The notes: generated by a model from the letters alone, not told the origin. 64,000 nucleotides of DNA from Methyloversatilis sp. (GCF_030698125.1 NZ_JAUYNV010000058.1:85835-149834), one strand, 5' to 3'; counted from the stretch's first letter, positions 36,680-45,787 are shown. Translations and numbers: made by a program.

Positions 36680-37209
36680 CCACGCAAGCCATCATCGAAT
36701 CGGGGATGACTTTTGGGCCCTTTCCGGCCGGACAGTGCTTTTATATCGAGACAAGCACGTGCTATGAGAAGATCAAAGAGGGAGTGCAGATGGCCGAATT
36801 TCTGTTGCTGCGGCAGCAGGAAAGCGGCCCGACAGTGTGGGTGATAGAAGCCAAGTCCAGCAGCCCGAGACCCGAGACGCAGCCCAACTTCGACGAGTTC
36901 ATTGACGAGATTCGCAATAAGCTAACCAATGGCTTTCTCTTGGTGGTAGCAGCACGCCTTCAACGTCATCCGGACGCAAGGACTGAGCTTTCTCCAGCCT
37001 TCCGTGCGCTCAATCTGCAGGAACTGGATTTTCGATTCGTGCTTGTGATCAATGGCCATCAGAAAGCTTGGCTCGAGCCACTGAAGCGAGCATTGGATCT
37101 TGCGTTAAAACCGGTGGTCAGAACGTGGGCGCTTTCGCCAGTGTCAGTCGTTGTAATGAATCACGAGCTCGCGTTGCAGCAAGGACTTATACAGCCGGTC
37201 GCGCCATGA
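36676..37209 (+). CDS. small protein with E-A-K motif, partner of the ATPase
   Basis: A 177-residue protein. The segment VWVIEAKSSSP (Glu58, Lys60) looks like the E-x-K end of a PD-(D/E)xK nuclease-like core; the preceding strand and helix (CYEKIKEGVQMAEFLLLRQQ) fit this fold loosely, but the full set of catalytic residues is not certain. The C-terminal half has no recognised motif. The ATG overlaps the ATPase stop by 4 bases, so the two are produced together. GC content is low, as in the partner. I cannot name a family. The likely reading is an effector or partner of an ATPase-based defence pair. Confidence 0.65.
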   Translation: MTTQAIIESGMTFGPFPAGQCFYIETSTCYEKIKEGVQMAEFLLLRQQESGPTVWVIEAKSSSPRPETQPNFDEFIDEIRNKLTNGFLLVVAARLQRHPDARTELSPAFRALNLQELDFRFVLVINGHQKAWLEPLKRALDLALKPVVRTWALSPVSVVVMNHELALQQGLIQPVAP

Positions 37210-37387
37210 GGGCGCCATTGCTCAGTCGGTCAGGTGACGGGGCCAGCAGACTCATCGCCCGCTGGACGGATACCGAGACGTGCCTGAGAGCATCACGACC
37301 GGTAGGTCGTTCTGCGGGAGCGCGTCTTAGCCGCGCTGGCCCGGATTAATCCGCACATCCCGGCCGCTTCCTTGAAGCAAGCCGTAC

Positions 37388-38443
37388 TCAGGCCACCTGT
37401 TCCGCCGCCTCCTCCTTCAGCAGCTTGTCGAGCAGCCACAGCAGCTTGCCCGGGCCGGCGTCGTGCGCGTAGTCCACGGTGCGGAAGTCCGGCTTTTCCT
37501 TGATGCGCTGGTGCTGGCCTTCGAGGATGCGCTTGTCCTCCAGGAAGGCTTCGTTGATCGCTTCGTACAGCAGCACGCCCAGGCCCGGCGCGTCGGTCGC
37601 CTTGCTGGCACCCCAGGAGTAGTAGTAATCGACCGCGTCGGCGTCGCAGGGCGTGATCGCCTGGCTGGAGAAGGTGTCCAGCATGAGCTGTCCGTTCGAC
37701 GGTCCTTCGGCGGCAGCGCCGGCCGCGTTGTTGGCTGCATACACCTGGAAGTGCAGGATGAAGTTGCAGGGGAAGCTCATCTGCGACAGGAAGTACAGGT
37801 CGAACACCATGTCCGGCGGGAACAGGTGCTGCGCGAAGCGCGGCGCGGGCACGCCGCGAAGCCAGATTTCGGTGTCCATGCCGCGCGGCTTCAGCGTGTG
37901 TTTCGGCCGCGTGCTGGCATAGACCGTGGTGCCGCCGAAGGTCTGGTCGTGCACCCAGGAAATGTGGGTGAGGTCGGACAGGTTGGCCAGTTCCAGCCGG
38001 TAGTTCGTGTTCACCCGGACCTTGGAGGTGCGCAGGTTCCAGTCCGGGTGGCCGGGGCCGACCGCCTTGCAGATCAGATCGGCGTCGGCCTTGGCCGGAT
38101 CGCCCATCCACACCCAGATCCAGTTGTCGCGCTCGACCACCGGGAAGGTGCGCACGCAGGCGCGCTCCGGAATCTGCGTCTGGCCCGGGATTTCGACGCA
38201 GCGGCCGTGCGGGCCGAACTTCCAGCCGTGGTACATGCAGCGCAGCGCGTCGCCCTCCTTGCGCCCGAGCGACAGCGGTGACTGGCGGTGACAGCAGCGG
38301 TCTTCCATCGCCACCACGCCGCCATCCGGCCGCCGGTACAGCACCAGCGATTCGCCGGCGATGCGGCGGGTGATCAGGGCGTCGCGGCCCTGGCTCAGTT
38401 CGTGGTCCCAACCGGCGCAGTACCAGCAGTTCTTCAGGAACAT
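37388..38443 (-). CDS. Rieske non-haem iron oxygenase (second)
   Basis: A 351-residue oxygenase with Rieske ligands Cys50, His52, Cys69 and His72 (EDRCCHRQ ... [10 protein letters not shown]) and the mononuclear iron site in [12 protein letters not shown]. It is clearly different from the first Rieske protein, although both have the VanA-like single-subunit layout. It lacks a co-encoded reductase, so it probably uses the one at 30362. Its gene is divergent from the second V4R/sigma-54 regulator. No convincing -24/-12 promoter was found in its upstream region. A short hairpin (38471-38489) stands in the likely leader. The 178 bases from 37210 to 37387 show no gene. Confidence 0.86.
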   Translation of the reverse strand: MFLKNCWYCAGWDHELSQGRDALITRRIAGESLVLYRRPDGGVVAMEDRCCHRQSPLSLGRKEGDALRCMYHGWKFGPHGRCVEIPGQTQIPERACVRTFPVVERDNWIWVWMGDPAKADADLICKAVGPGHPDWNLRTSKVRVNTNYRLELANLSDLTHISWVHDQTFGGTTVYASTRPKHTLKPRGMDTEIWLRGVPAPRFAQHLFPPDMVFDLYFLSQMSFPCNFILHFQVYAANNAAGAAAEGPSNGQLMLDTFSSQAITPCDADAVDYYYSWGASKATDAPGLGVLLYEAINEAFLEDKRILEGQHQRIKEKPDFRTVDYAHDAGPGKLLWLLDKLLKEEAAEQVA

Positions 38444-38470
38444 CGGGGTCTCCTCGTGTCGTTGTCGGCC

Positions 38471-38489
38471 AAGCCGCAGGGTGCGGCTT
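38471..38489. promoter_or_regulatory. hairpin in the leader of the second Rieske gene
   Basis: A perfect inverted repeat AAGCCGCA-GGG-TGCGGCTT, 28 bases before the Rieske start codon (minus strand). Function unknown; it could shape translation of the mRNA or bind a regulator. A second perfect dyad, CCCTCCC-GGC-GGGAGGG, lies at 38524-38540. Confidence 0.35.
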
Positions 38490-38544
38490 GTTCGAACGGT
38501 GAGGCCGCGGCGTGCCGGACGCACCCTCCCGGCGGGAGGGCGGC

Positions 38545-38591
38545 ATACCGTCACGGTATGCGGTGGCGCGGCGCCGGGTATTGGACAGCCG
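38545..38591 (+). promoter_or_regulatory. shared regulon motif, copy 2 (second V4R regulator)
   Basis: ATAC (38545) - 7 bases - GTAT (38556) - 18 bases - GTATTGGACA (38578). The final GTAT half is replaced by GCCG. The first half also forms a perfect 8-base dyad GCATACCG-TCA-CGGTATGC. It lies 67 bases ahead of the regulator gene and points towards it, with TTGGAC at 38581 as a possible -35. Confidence 0.6.
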
Positions 38592-38657
38592 CTTGCGGCA
38601 CACGCTAAGGTGAGCCGCGAGGAGCAGGACGCGCCACGACGCCCGCGAGGAGCACGC

Positions 38658-40361
38658 ATGCACGATGACAACGAGCCGGATCTGCTGGACCGCTTTGCGC
38701 TGCGCAACCACCTGCGCTTCTGCACCGATGAAGGACGGATCTGGCTGCAGGAAAACCGCATGCTGCTGCTGCATGCGCGGGCGCTCGGCGCGCTGCGCCG
38801 CGAACTGCTGAATTCGCTGGGGCAGGAGCGCGCGCGTGCGCTGCTGGTGCGCATGGGCTTCGTGTCCGGTCAACAGGACGCCGAACTGGCCAAGCGCCTG
38901 GTCGGCGACGGCGCGCTCGAGGACGTGTTCCTGCTCGGCCCGCAACTGCACCGGCTGGAAGGGCTGGTGCGGGCGAGCACGCTGCACTCGGAACTGGACC
39001 TCAAGCGCGGCCACTTCCACGGCACCTTCCGCTGGGACAATTCATGGGAGGCGGAAGCCCAGCTGCAGGACTTCGGCCTCGGCGACGAGCCCGCCTGCTG
39101 GACCATGATCGGCTACGCCTCCGGCTACGTCACCCAGTTCATGAACCGCTTCGTGGTGTTCCGCGAAACCCAGTGCGTGAGCCGCGGAGACCCCTGCTGC
39201 GTGATCGAGGGCAAGGTGGCGGACGAGTGGGAAGGCGAGGGCGCCGAGGCGCACATCCGCTACTTCGAGCCGGAGAACATCGTCGGCGAACTGATGGCGC
39301 TGCAGGAGCAGGTGTCGCAGCTGCGCGCCTCGCTCGGCGAGCGGCGCGGCAGCGGCAAGCTGATCGGCGTGTCGCAGGGCTTTCGCGCCGCCTTCGACCT
39401 GGTGCGGCAGGCGGCGGACAATCCGATCACCGTGCTGCTGCTCGGCGAGACCGGCGTCGGCAAGGAAATGTTCGCGCGCTGGCTGCACGACAACGGCCCG
39501 CGCCAGTTGAAGCCCTTCGTCGCGGTCAATTGCGCGGCGCTGCCGATCGACCTGATCGAGTCCGAACTGTTCGGCGTCGAGCGCGGCGCCTTCACCGGCG
39601 CGCAGCAGTCGCGGCCCGGCCGCTTCGAGCGCGCCCACGGCGGCACGCTCTTCCTCGACGAGATCGGCGACATTTCGCCGGCGGCGCAGGCCAAACTGCT
39701 GCGCGTGCTGCAGACCGGCGAGATCGAGCGCCTGGGCGACCACCGCACGCGCACCGTGGACGTGCGGCTGGTCGCGGCGACCAATGTCGAGCTGCGCCGC
39801 GCGGTGAAGGAGGGGCGCTTCCGCGCCGACCTCTACTACCGGCTGAACGCCTATCCGGTTGTCATTCCGCCGCTGCGCCAGCGGCTGGCCGACATTCCGC
39901 TGCTGGTCGAGCGGTTCATCGAGAAGTACGCCGCCCTCTACCAGAAGCGGCTGGCCGGGCTGACCGACCGCGCCGTGCAGAGCCTGCAGGCCTACGACTG
40001 GCCGGGCAATATCCGCGAACTGGAAAACATGATCGAGCGCGGCGTGCTGCTGGTGCCGCAGGGCGGCTTCATCGAGGTGAATCACCTGTTCGCCGGCATC
40101 GAGCCGGCGGACGAGACGGGCGAGGCCATCGACGCTTCCGGCAGCCTGTGTGCGCCGGGCAGCGACGCTGGAGACCCTGTCGATGCCGACGCGCTCGACC
40201 GGTTGCTGGTGCCCGGCTTCGACCTGGCGCAGCACGAGCGGGCGTTGATGCGCGCGGCGCTCAACCGGACGCGCGGCAATGTGTCCGAGGCCGCCCGCCT
40301 GCTCGGCGTCACGCGGCGGCAGATCGCCTACCGGCTGAAGGACCTCGACGCCGGGCTGTGA
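38658..40361 (+). CDS. V4R/NtrC-type sigma-54 activator (DmpR-like)
   Basis: A 567-residue regulator. The N-terminal XylR-N/V4R sensing domain ([20 protein letters not shown], then [21 protein letters not shown]) precedes a AAA+ domain with Walker A at 263-270 (GETGVGKE) and GAFTGA at 310-315. The C-terminal HTH is [20 protein letters not shown]. Immediately downstream lies the phenol hydroxylase operon with a strong sigma-54 promoter, so this is the likely phenol sensor equivalent to DmpR, MopR or PoxR. The start at 38658 follows a GAGGAG site. The first regulator (23304) is a colinear paralogue. Confidence 0.93.
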   Translation: MHDDNEPDLLDRFALRNHLRFCTDEGRIWLQENRMLLLHARALGALRRELLNSLGQERARALLVRMGFVSGQQDAELAKRLVGDGALEDVFLLGPQLHRLEGLVRASTLHSELDLKRGHFHGTFRWDNSWEAEAQLQDFGLGDEPACWTMIGYASGYVTQFMNRFVVFRETQCVSRGDPCCVIEGKVADEWEGEGAEAHIRYFEPENIVGELMALQEQVSQLRASLGERRGSGKLIGVSQGFRAAFDLVRQAADNPITVLLLGETGVGKEMFARWLHDNGPRQLKPFVAVNCAALPIDLIESELFGVERGAFTGAQQSRPGRFERAHGGTLFLDEIGDISPAAQAKLLRVLQTGEIERLGDHRTRTVDVRLVAATNVELRRAVKEGRFRADLYYRLNAYPVVIPPLRQRLADIPLLVERFIEKYAALYQKRLAGLTDRAVQSLQAYDWPGNIRELENMIERGVLLVPQGGFIEVNHLFAGIEPADETGEAIDASGSLCAPGSDAGDPVDADALDRLLVPGFDLAQHERALMRAALNRTRGNVSEAARLLGVTRRQIAYRLKDLDAGL

Positions 40362-40363
40362 AC

Positions 40364-40396
40364 CCGGTTTTACGCTGCGGCGCAGCGTAAAACCGG
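40364..40396. promoter_or_regulatory. 33-base palindrome, DmpR-type site or terminator
   Basis: A perfect 15-base inverted repeat, CCGGTTTTACGCTGC and its complement, with a 3-base loop GGC, starts 2 bases after the regulator stop. It is centred about 157 bases ahead of the predicted sigma-54 start, the usual distance of an upstream activating sequence. It could also end the regulator mRNA, but no T-run follows. Confidence 0.6.
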
Positions 40397-40511
40397 CGTT
40401 GACAATTCTGTACGCCGCCCTTTCCGCGCTTGACGTTTCTGGCAGGCCCGAACCCGCCCGCGCGCACCGCCGTTTCCCCTGTTTCCTTGTCCTTCAAAGG
40501 CTTGCCTGTTC

Positions 40512-40527
40512 TGGCACGCCGGCTGCA
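40512..40527 (+). promoter_or_regulatory. sigma-54 (-24/-12) promoter of phenol hydroxylase
   Basis: TGGCACGCCGGCTGCA: GG and GC are exactly 10 bases apart, and TGGCAC is the perfect -24 box. The predicted start is near 40538, 65 bases before dmpK. Together with the DmpR-like regulator this marks a phenol-inducible operon. Confidence 0.88.
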
Positions 40528-40602
40528 TTGATTACGGGGCAGCACCGATCCGGCTCACCGACAAGGCCGGACGCACATCCGACAGGACGAGGAGGAATCG
40601 CA

Positions 40603-40851
40603 ATGCAGCAAACGCTGGCGGACGACAGCCCGCAGGACGTGCTGGCGCGCAAGTTCGTGCGCGTCACCCATCGCCGGCCGGACGGGCTGGTCGAATTCGA
40701 GTTCGCCATCGGCGAGCGCGAGCTGTTCGTCGAAATGATGCTGCCCGACCGGGCTTTCGACGAGTTCTGCGGCATTCACTCGGTCACCCGCATCGACGAC
40801 GGGCAGGAGGATATCGCCCTGTCCGCCGCCCTGCCCACATTCCCCAGCTGA
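40603..40851 (+). CDS. dmpK: phenol hydroxylase assembly protein DmpK
   Basis: An 82-residue protein. DmpK-type proteins help insert iron into the oxygenase component and are not part of the final complex. The family-like segment is KFVRVTHRRPDGLVEFEFAIGER. It is the first gene of the operon and has an AGGAGGAA ribosome site. The position directly after the -24/-12 promoter and before dmpL matches all known phenol hydroxylase operons. Confidence 0.88.
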   Translation: MQQTLADDSPQDVLARKFVRVTHRRPDGLVEFEFAIGERELFVEMMLPDRAFDEFCGIHSVTRIDDGQEDIALSAALPTFPS

Positions 40852-40902
40852 AACCCGCGCCGGCCCGCGCCGCGGGCTTGCGCCGAACCCCGGAGAAGCT
40901 TC

Positions 40903-41916
40903 ATGCACATCGACCTGCGCACGGTGGCGATCACGCCACTGCGAAATACCTTCGACCACATCGCGCGCCGCATCGGCGCCGACAAGGCGGTCAGCCGCTA
41001 CCAGGAAGGCACGCTGGACATCCAGCCCAGCGCCAACCTGCAGTACCGCCCGACCTGGGACCCGACGCACCAGTTGTACGACCCGGCGCGCACGGCGCTG
41101 GTGATGCAGGACTGGTACGCCTTCAAGGACCCGCGCCAGTTCTACTACGGCACCTGGACGCTGTCGCGCGCCCGCATGCAGGAAGCGGCCGAGGCCGGTT
41201 TCGACTTCGTCGAGACGCGCGGCCTGGCCGACCTGATGCCGGATGAAGTGCGTCGGCGTGCGCTCGACGTGCTGGTGCCGCTGCGCCACGTGGCCTACGG
41301 CGCCAACCTGAACAACGTCGGCATGTGCGCCTACGGCTACGGCGCCGCGGTCACCCAGCCCTGCATGTACCACGGCATGGACCATCTGGGCATCGCCCAG
41401 TACCTCACCCGCATCGGCCTGTGGCTGGCCGGTCCGGCCGAACTGGAGGACGGTCGCAGCCACTGGCTGGGCGACGGCCGCTGGCAGCCGCTGCGCCGCC
41501 AGGTCGAGAACAGCCTGGTGGTGAAGGACTGGTTCGAACTGTTCGTCGCGCAGAACCTGGTGCAGGACGGCCTGCTGTATCCGCTGGTGTATGCGCACTT
41601 CGTCGACCGCCGGCTCAACGCCGAGGGCGGCTCGGCGGTGTCCATGGTGTGCGCCTTCATGAACGAGTGGTTCGCCGAATCCACGCGCTGGGTGGATGCC
41701 ACGATCAAGACCGCCGCCGCCGAATCGCCGGCCAATGCCGCGCTGATCGCCGGCTGGCTCGCGCACTGGCGCGGCCGCGTGCGCGAGGCGCTGCTGCCGG
41801 TGGCCGAACTGGCGTTCGACCAGTGCGGCGAGCAGCTGCTGGACACGGTGACCGAAGCCTTCGATGCGCGGGTCGCGAAGCTGGGCATCGCGGTGAAGGA
41901 GGCCGGCCATGTCTAG
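40903..41916 (+). CDS. dmpL: phenol hydroxylase beta subunit DmpL
   Basis: A 337-residue beta subunit (P1) of the multicomponent phenol hydroxylase (L, N and O form the hydroxylase). Typical segments are RPTWDPTHQLYDPARTALVMQDWYAFKDPRQFYYGTW and NNVGMCAYGYGAAVTQPCMY. It is structurally related to the alpha subunit but lacks the diiron ligands. It overlaps dmpM by 8 bases. Length matches the family (about 331). Confidence 0.95.
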   Translation: MHIDLRTVAITPLRNTFDHIARRIGADKAVSRYQEGTLDIQPSANLQYRPTWDPTHQLYDPARTALVMQDWYAFKDPRQFYYGTWTLSRARMQEAAEAGFDFVETRGLADLMPDEVRRRALDVLVPLRHVAYGANLNNVGMCAYGYGAAVTQPCMYHGMDHLGIAQYLTRIGLWLAGPAELEDGRSHWLGDGRWQPLRRQVENSLVVKDWFELFVAQNLVQDGLLYPLVYAHFVDRRLNAEGGSAVSMVCAFMNEWFAESTRWVDATIKTAAAESPANAALIAGWLAHWRGRVREALLPVAELAFDQCGEQLLDTVTEAFDARVAKLGIAVKEAGHV

Positions 41917-42178
41917 GGTGTTCATCGCGCTGCAGGCCAACGAGGACAGCCGCTGCATCGTCGAGGCCATCGTCGACGACAACCCGGAAGCCATCGTCAA
42001 CCGCCAGCCGGCCATGGTGAAGATCGACGTGCCCGGGCGGCTGGTGATTCGCCGCGCATCGATCGAGGAACGGCTGGGCCGCCACTTCGACCTGCAGGAA
42101 GTGCACATCCACCTGATATCGCTGTCCGGTCACGTCGACGAGACCGAAGATGAAATGACGCTGAGCTGGGACCGCTGA
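41909..42178 (+). CDS. dmpM: phenol hydroxylase effector protein DmpM
   Basis: An 89-residue cofactorless coupling/effector protein (P2, MmoB-like) needed for efficient electron use by the diiron oxygenase. The sequence shows the typical FIALQANEDSRCIVEAIVDDNPEA and the closing DEMTLSWDR. The gene overlaps dmpL and lies 10 bases ahead of dmpN. Confidence 0.94.
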   Translation: MSRVFIALQANEDSRCIVEAIVDDNPEAIVNRQPAMVKIDVPGRLVIRRASIEERLGRHFDLQEVHIHLISLSGHVDETEDEMTLSWDR

Positions 42179-42188
42179 GGAGAACGCC

Positions 42189-43736
42189 ATGGACATGAAC
42201 GTGAAGAAGAAGCTGGGCCTGAAGGAAAAGTACGCGCTGATGACCCGCGGCCTGGGCTGGGAAACGACCTACGAATCGATGGACGCGGTGTTCCCGCAGA
42301 CCCGCTACGAAGGCATCCGGATCCATGACTGGGACAAGTGGGAAGACCCGTTCCGCCTGACGATGGACGCCTACTGGAAGTACCAGGCGGAGAAGGAGCG
42401 CAAGCTCTACGCCATCGTCGACGCCTACGCGCAGAACAACGGCCACCTCGGCGTGACCGACGCGCGCTACATCAATGCGCTGAAGATCTTCCTGTCGGCG
42501 GTGCCGTCGCTGGAGTACAACGCGCACCGCGGCTTTGCCCGGCTGGGCCGCGAACTGCCGGGCGTCGGTCCGCAGATCGCCTGCCAGATGCAGGCCATCG
42601 ACGAAATCCGCCACGCGCAGACGCAGATCCACTCGCTGTCGAACTACAACCGCTTCTACAACGGCTTCCACGACTGGAAGCACATGAATGACCGGCTCTG
42701 GTACCTGTCGGTGCCGAAGTCCTTCTTCGAGGACGCCTGCACCTGCGGCCCCTTCGAATTCATCATCGCCATCGGTTTCTCGTTCGAGTACGTGCTCACC
42801 AACCTGGTGTTCGTGCCCTTCATTTCCGGTGCCGCCTACAACGGCGACATGGGCGCGATGACTTTCGGTTTCTCGGCGCAGTCCGACGAGGCGCGCCACA
42901 TGACGCTGGGGCTGGAGGTGATCAAGTTCATGCTGGAGCAGGACCCGGCCAACCTGCCCATCATCCAGGCCTGGATAGACAAGTGGGTGTGGCGCGGCGT
43001 GCGCCTGCTGTCCATCGTCGCCATGCTGATGGACTACATGTTGCCCAAGCGCATCATGAGCTGGAAGGAAGCGTGGGAGGTGTATTTCGAGGAGAACGGC
43101 ATGGCGCTGTTCAAGGACCTCGCACGCTACGGCATCAAGGTGCCGGACTGCGTGGAACTGATAAAGAAGGAGAAGGACCACCTGTCGCACCAGGCGTGGA
43201 ATGCCTTCTACACCGCCGGCAAGATCACCAACTTCCACACCTGGCTGCCGACCGAAGAGGAAATGGACTGGCTGTCGTCCAAGTACCCGGACACCTTCGA
43301 CCGCCTGTATCGCCCGCGCTTCGAGCACTACCGCGAGCTGGAGAAGCAGGGCAAGCGCTTCTACAACACCACGCTGCCCATGCTGTGCCAGGTGTGCCAG
43401 ATCCCGATGATGTTCACCGAAGCCGACGACCCGACGCAGATCTCGTATCGCCAGGTCACGCACCAGGGCGACAAGTACCACTTCTGTTCCGACCACTGTC
43501 AGCACATCTTCGAGCGCGAGCCCGACAAGTATGTCGAAGCCTGGCTGCCGGCGCACCAGATCTGGCAGGGCAACTGCTTCGCCGAAGGCGCCGATCCCAC
43601 CGCGCCGGACTTCGATCCGCTGAAGTCGGTGCTCGATTACTGGCACCTGGCTTACGGGCGCGACAACCTCGATTTCGAGGGCTCGGAAGACCAGAAGAAC
43701 TTTGCCGCCTGGCGCGCCCAGGCCACCCGGAACTGA
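42189..43736 (+). CDS. dmpN: phenol hydroxylase alpha subunit DmpN (diiron oxygenase)
   Basis: A 515-residue catalytic subunit (P3). The two E-x-x-H diiron motifs are Glu139-Ile-Arg-His142 (AIDEIRHAQT) and Glu234-Ala-Arg-His237 (SDEARHMTLG). A C-terminal YHS-like metal site lies in PMLCQVCQIPMMFTEADDPT and YHFCSDHCQHIFEREP. It hydroxylates phenol to catechol with O2. It is the largest gene of the operon and matches the family length (about 517). A ribosome site GGAGA precedes the ATG. Confidence 0.96.
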   Translation: MDMNVKKKLGLKEKYALMTRGLGWETTYESMDAVFPQTRYEGIRIHDWDKWEDPFRLTMDAYWKYQAEKERKLYAIVDAYAQNNGHLGVTDARYINALKIFLSAVPSLEYNAHRGFARLGRELPGVGPQIACQMQAIDEIRHAQTQIHSLSNYNRFYNGFHDWKHMNDRLWYLSVPKSFFEDACTCGPFEFIIAIGFSFEYVLTNLVFVPFISGAAYNGDMGAMTFGFSAQSDEARHMTLGLEVIKFMLEQDPANLPIIQAWIDKWVWRGVRLLSIVAMLMDYMLPKRIMSWKEAWEVYFEENGMALFKDLARYGIKVPDCVELIKKEKDHLSHQAWNAFYTAGKITNFHTWLPTEEEMDWLSSKYPDTFDRLYRPRFEHYRELEKQGKRFYNTTLPMLCQVCQIPMMFTEADDPTQISYRQVTHQGDKYHFCSDHCQHIFEREPDKYVEAWLPAHQIWQGNCFAEGADPTAPDFDPLKSVLDYWHLAYGRDNLDFEGSEDQKNFAAWRAQATRN

Positions 43737-43746
43737 GGAGACCGCC

Positions 43747-44103
43747 ATGCCCGTCGTTGCCATCGCCCCCTTCGTCGGCGTGCCGAAAGACACGGTCGAC
43801 AGATTCCACGGTAACCAGCTGCTCTATGTCGGCTGGGACAAGCACCTGATGTTCTACGCGCCGGTCTGCCTGTGCCTGCCGCCGTCCATGACCTTCGGCG
43901 ACCTGGTGCGCGGCTCGCTGAGCGAGGCGTGGTCGGTGCACCCGCAGTGGTCGTCCATCGACTGGTCGGCCGCGCGCTGGCTGCGTTCCGGCGAACCTTT
44001 CGAGCCGGATTTCGAGCGCTCGCTGGCCGACAACGGCATCGGCCACAAGGAGGTGCTGCGGCTGCAGACGCCGGGGCTCGAAGCCCTGCCGGGCGCGGTC
44101 TGA
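43747..44103 (+). CDS. dmpO: phenol hydroxylase gamma subunit DmpO
   Basis: A 118-residue small subunit (P4) of the hydroxylase. The characteristic FVGVPKDTVDRFHGNQLLYV and GWDKHLMFYAPVCLCLPP segments are present. I chose the ATG at 43747 because GAGGAG is just upstream; an ATG at 43702 inside dmpN is unlikely. Its stop is 11 bases before dmpP. Confidence 0.93.
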   Translation: MPVVAIAPFVGVPKDTVDRFHGNQLLYVGWDKHLMFYAPVCLCLPPSMTFGDLVRGSLSEAWSVHPQWSSIDWSAARWLRSGEPFEPDFERSLADNGIGHKEVLRLQTPGLEALPGAV

Positions 44104-44114
44104 ACGGAGCGGCG

Positions 44115-45185
44115 ATGACTTACCAGCTCACGATAGAGCCGCTCGGCCAGACCATCGAGGTCGAGGACGGCCAGACCATGCTGGATGCCAGCCTGCGCGC
44201 CGGCATCTACCTGCCGCACGCCTGCTGCCACGGCCTGTGCGCCACCTGCAAGGTGCAGGTGGTGGACGGCGAGGTCGATCACGGCGAGGCGTCCAGCTTC
44301 GCGCTGATGGATTTCGAGCGCGAGGAGCGCAAGACCCTGGCCTGCTGCGCGCGGCTGGAAAGCGATGTCACCATCGAAGCCGATGTCGAGGAGGACGCCG
44401 ACGCCGAATCGATTCCGGTGCGTGACTTCGGCGGCGTGGTGAGCCGCATCGTGGCGCTGACGCCGACGATCAGGGGGGTGTTCATCCGGCTCGACCGGCC
44501 CATGCACTTCCAGGCCGGCCAGTACATCAACCTGGAGATTGGCGCCGAGCCCGGCATGACACGCGCGTTCTCGCTGGCCTCGCCGCCGTCGCAGGCGAAG
44601 GCTCAGTTGCAGAACATCGAACTGAACATCCGCATCGTGCCCGGCGGCCGCGGCACTACCTGGGTGCATGAATCGTTGAAGGCGGGCGACCGGGTGAAAC
44701 TGTCCGGGCCCTACGGCCGCTTCTTCGTGCGCCACTCGGCCGCGCTGCCTTCGCTGTTCCTGGCCGGCGGCTCCGGTCTGTCCAGCCCGCGGTCCATGAT
44801 CCTCGACCTGCTGGAACGCGGCGACCCTCAGCCGATCACGCTGGTGTATGGCGCGCGCAGCCGCGACGAGCTGTACTACCACGATGAATTCCTGCAGCTC
44901 GCGGCGCGCCATCCGCAGTTCCGCTATGTGCCGGCGCTGTCGGACGAGCCAGGGGACAGCGCGTGGAGCGGTTTCCGCGGATTCGTGCACGAGGCCGCGC
45001 AAGCCGCCTTCGACAACGACTTCCGCGGCCACAAGGCCTATCTGTGCGGGCCGCCGCGCATGATCGACGCCTGCATCTCCACGCTGATGCGGGGGCGGCT
45101 GTTCGAGAAGGACATCTACTGCGAAAAGTTCGTGTCCGCCGCCGACGTCCAGCAGGTGCGCAGCCCGCTGTTCCGCAACATCTGA
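44115..45185 (+). CDS. dmpP: phenol hydroxylase reductase DmpP
   Basis: A 356-residue reductase. The N-terminal ferredoxin domain binds 2Fe-2S through Cys37, Cys42 and Cys45 (CCHGLCATCKVQVVDG) plus a fourth Cys in LACCARL. FAD (TRAFSLASPP) and NAD (LFLAGGSGLSSPRSM, YLCGPPRMIDA) domains follow. It passes electrons from NADH to DmpN. Unlike the VanB-like reductase at 30362, the ferredoxin domain is N-terminal. It is the last gene of the hydroxylase core. Confidence 0.95.
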   Translation: MTYQLTIEPLGQTIEVEDGQTMLDASLRAGIYLPHACCHGLCATCKVQVVDGEVDHGEASSFALMDFEREERKTLACCARLESDVTIEADVEEDADAESIPVRDFGGVVSRIVALTPTIRGVFIRLDRPMHFQAGQYINLEIGAEPGMTRAFSLASPPSQAKAQLQNIELNIRIVPGGRGTTWVHESLKAGDRVKLSGPYGRFFVRHSAALPSLFLAGGSGLSSPRSMILDLLERGDPQPITLVYGARSRDELYYHDEFLQLAARHPQFRYVPALSDEPGDSAWSGFRGFVHEAAQAAFDNDFRGHKAYLCGPPRMIDACISTLMRGRLFEKDIYCEKFVSAADVQQVRSPLFRNI

Positions 45186-45242
45186 TCGCCGTCGGGCGGG
45201 CGGCGCCCGTCCCGTCCGCGGGCCTCCTCTGAAGGGCATCCG

Positions 45243-45674
45243 ATGAAACAGGTACACCTCACCGTCATGCCGGTGCGCTGGGGCGATCTCGACGCCTATG
45301 GCCATGTGAACAACACGCTCTACTTCCGCTACATGGAACAGGCCCGCGTCGAGTGGCTGGAGGCGCTCGGGCTCTGCCTCAGTCCGGGCGGCACGCAGCC
45401 GACCGCGCCTGCGCTGCCGGTGGTCGCCCGCATCGAATGCGATTTCCTGGCGCCGGTGAGCGCGCCGGCGCAGGTCGCGGTCAGCGTGTCGCTCGGCCGC
45501 CCCGGCCGCAGCAGCCTTGAAACCGCGCACGAAATCCGCCTGCATCCGGACGGCCCGGTATGCGCCCGCGCACGCGTCGTGCTGGTATGGACCGACGCTG
45601 CCAGCGGTCGCCCGGTGCCGCTGCCGGACGCGGTGAGGGCGCAGTGCGACGCCGCCGGAGCCCCCTCCGCATAA
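45243..45674 (+). CDS. hotdog-fold acyl-CoA thioesterase (4HBT-like)
   Basis: A 143-residue hotdog-fold protein. The motif VRWGDLDAYGHVNNTLYFRYMEQARVEWL is the 4-hydroxybenzoyl-CoA thioesterase/YbgC signature, with the catalytic Asp in GDLDAYGHVNN. It hydrolyses thioesters in the cytoplasm; the substrate is unknown. Its place at the end of the phenol hydroxylase operon is unusual, because the pathway has no known thioester step before acetyl-CoA. It may relieve CoA trapping, an inference only. Confidence 0.85.
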   Translation: MKQVHLTVMPVRWGDLDAYGHVNNTLYFRYMEQARVEWLEALGLCLSPGGTQPTAPALPVVARIECDFLAPVSAPAQVAVSVSLGRPGRSSLETAHEIRLHPDGPVCARARVVLVWTDAASGRPVPLPDAVRAQCDAAGAPSA

Positions 45675-45741
45675 GGATTTCCCGCGCTCTTCCGACGCGA
45701 AGCCGGCGGCTGCGAAGGCCGTTTTCTGCCTGCCTTTCTCA

Positions 45742-45787
45742 ATACTCAAGAGGTATTGAAATCGAATCAAAAGGTATTGGACGGTAT
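45742..45787 (+). promoter_or_regulatory. shared regulon motif, copy 3 (dmpC operon)
   Basis: ATAC (45742) - 7 bases - GTAT (45753) - 17 bases - GTATTGGACG (45774) - GTAT (45784). TTGGAC at 45777 is a possible -35, with a weak ATAGAC 18 bases on. It lies 97 bases ahead of dmpC. The rest of 45675-45883 shows nothing else. Confidence 0.65.

Noticed and set aside
37388..38561. A sigma-54 promoter for the second Rieske gene
   Set aside because: I checked the upstream 100 bases on the minus strand and found no GG-N10-GC match. The dyad at 38543-38561 is better explained as part of the shared GTAT motif facing the regulator.
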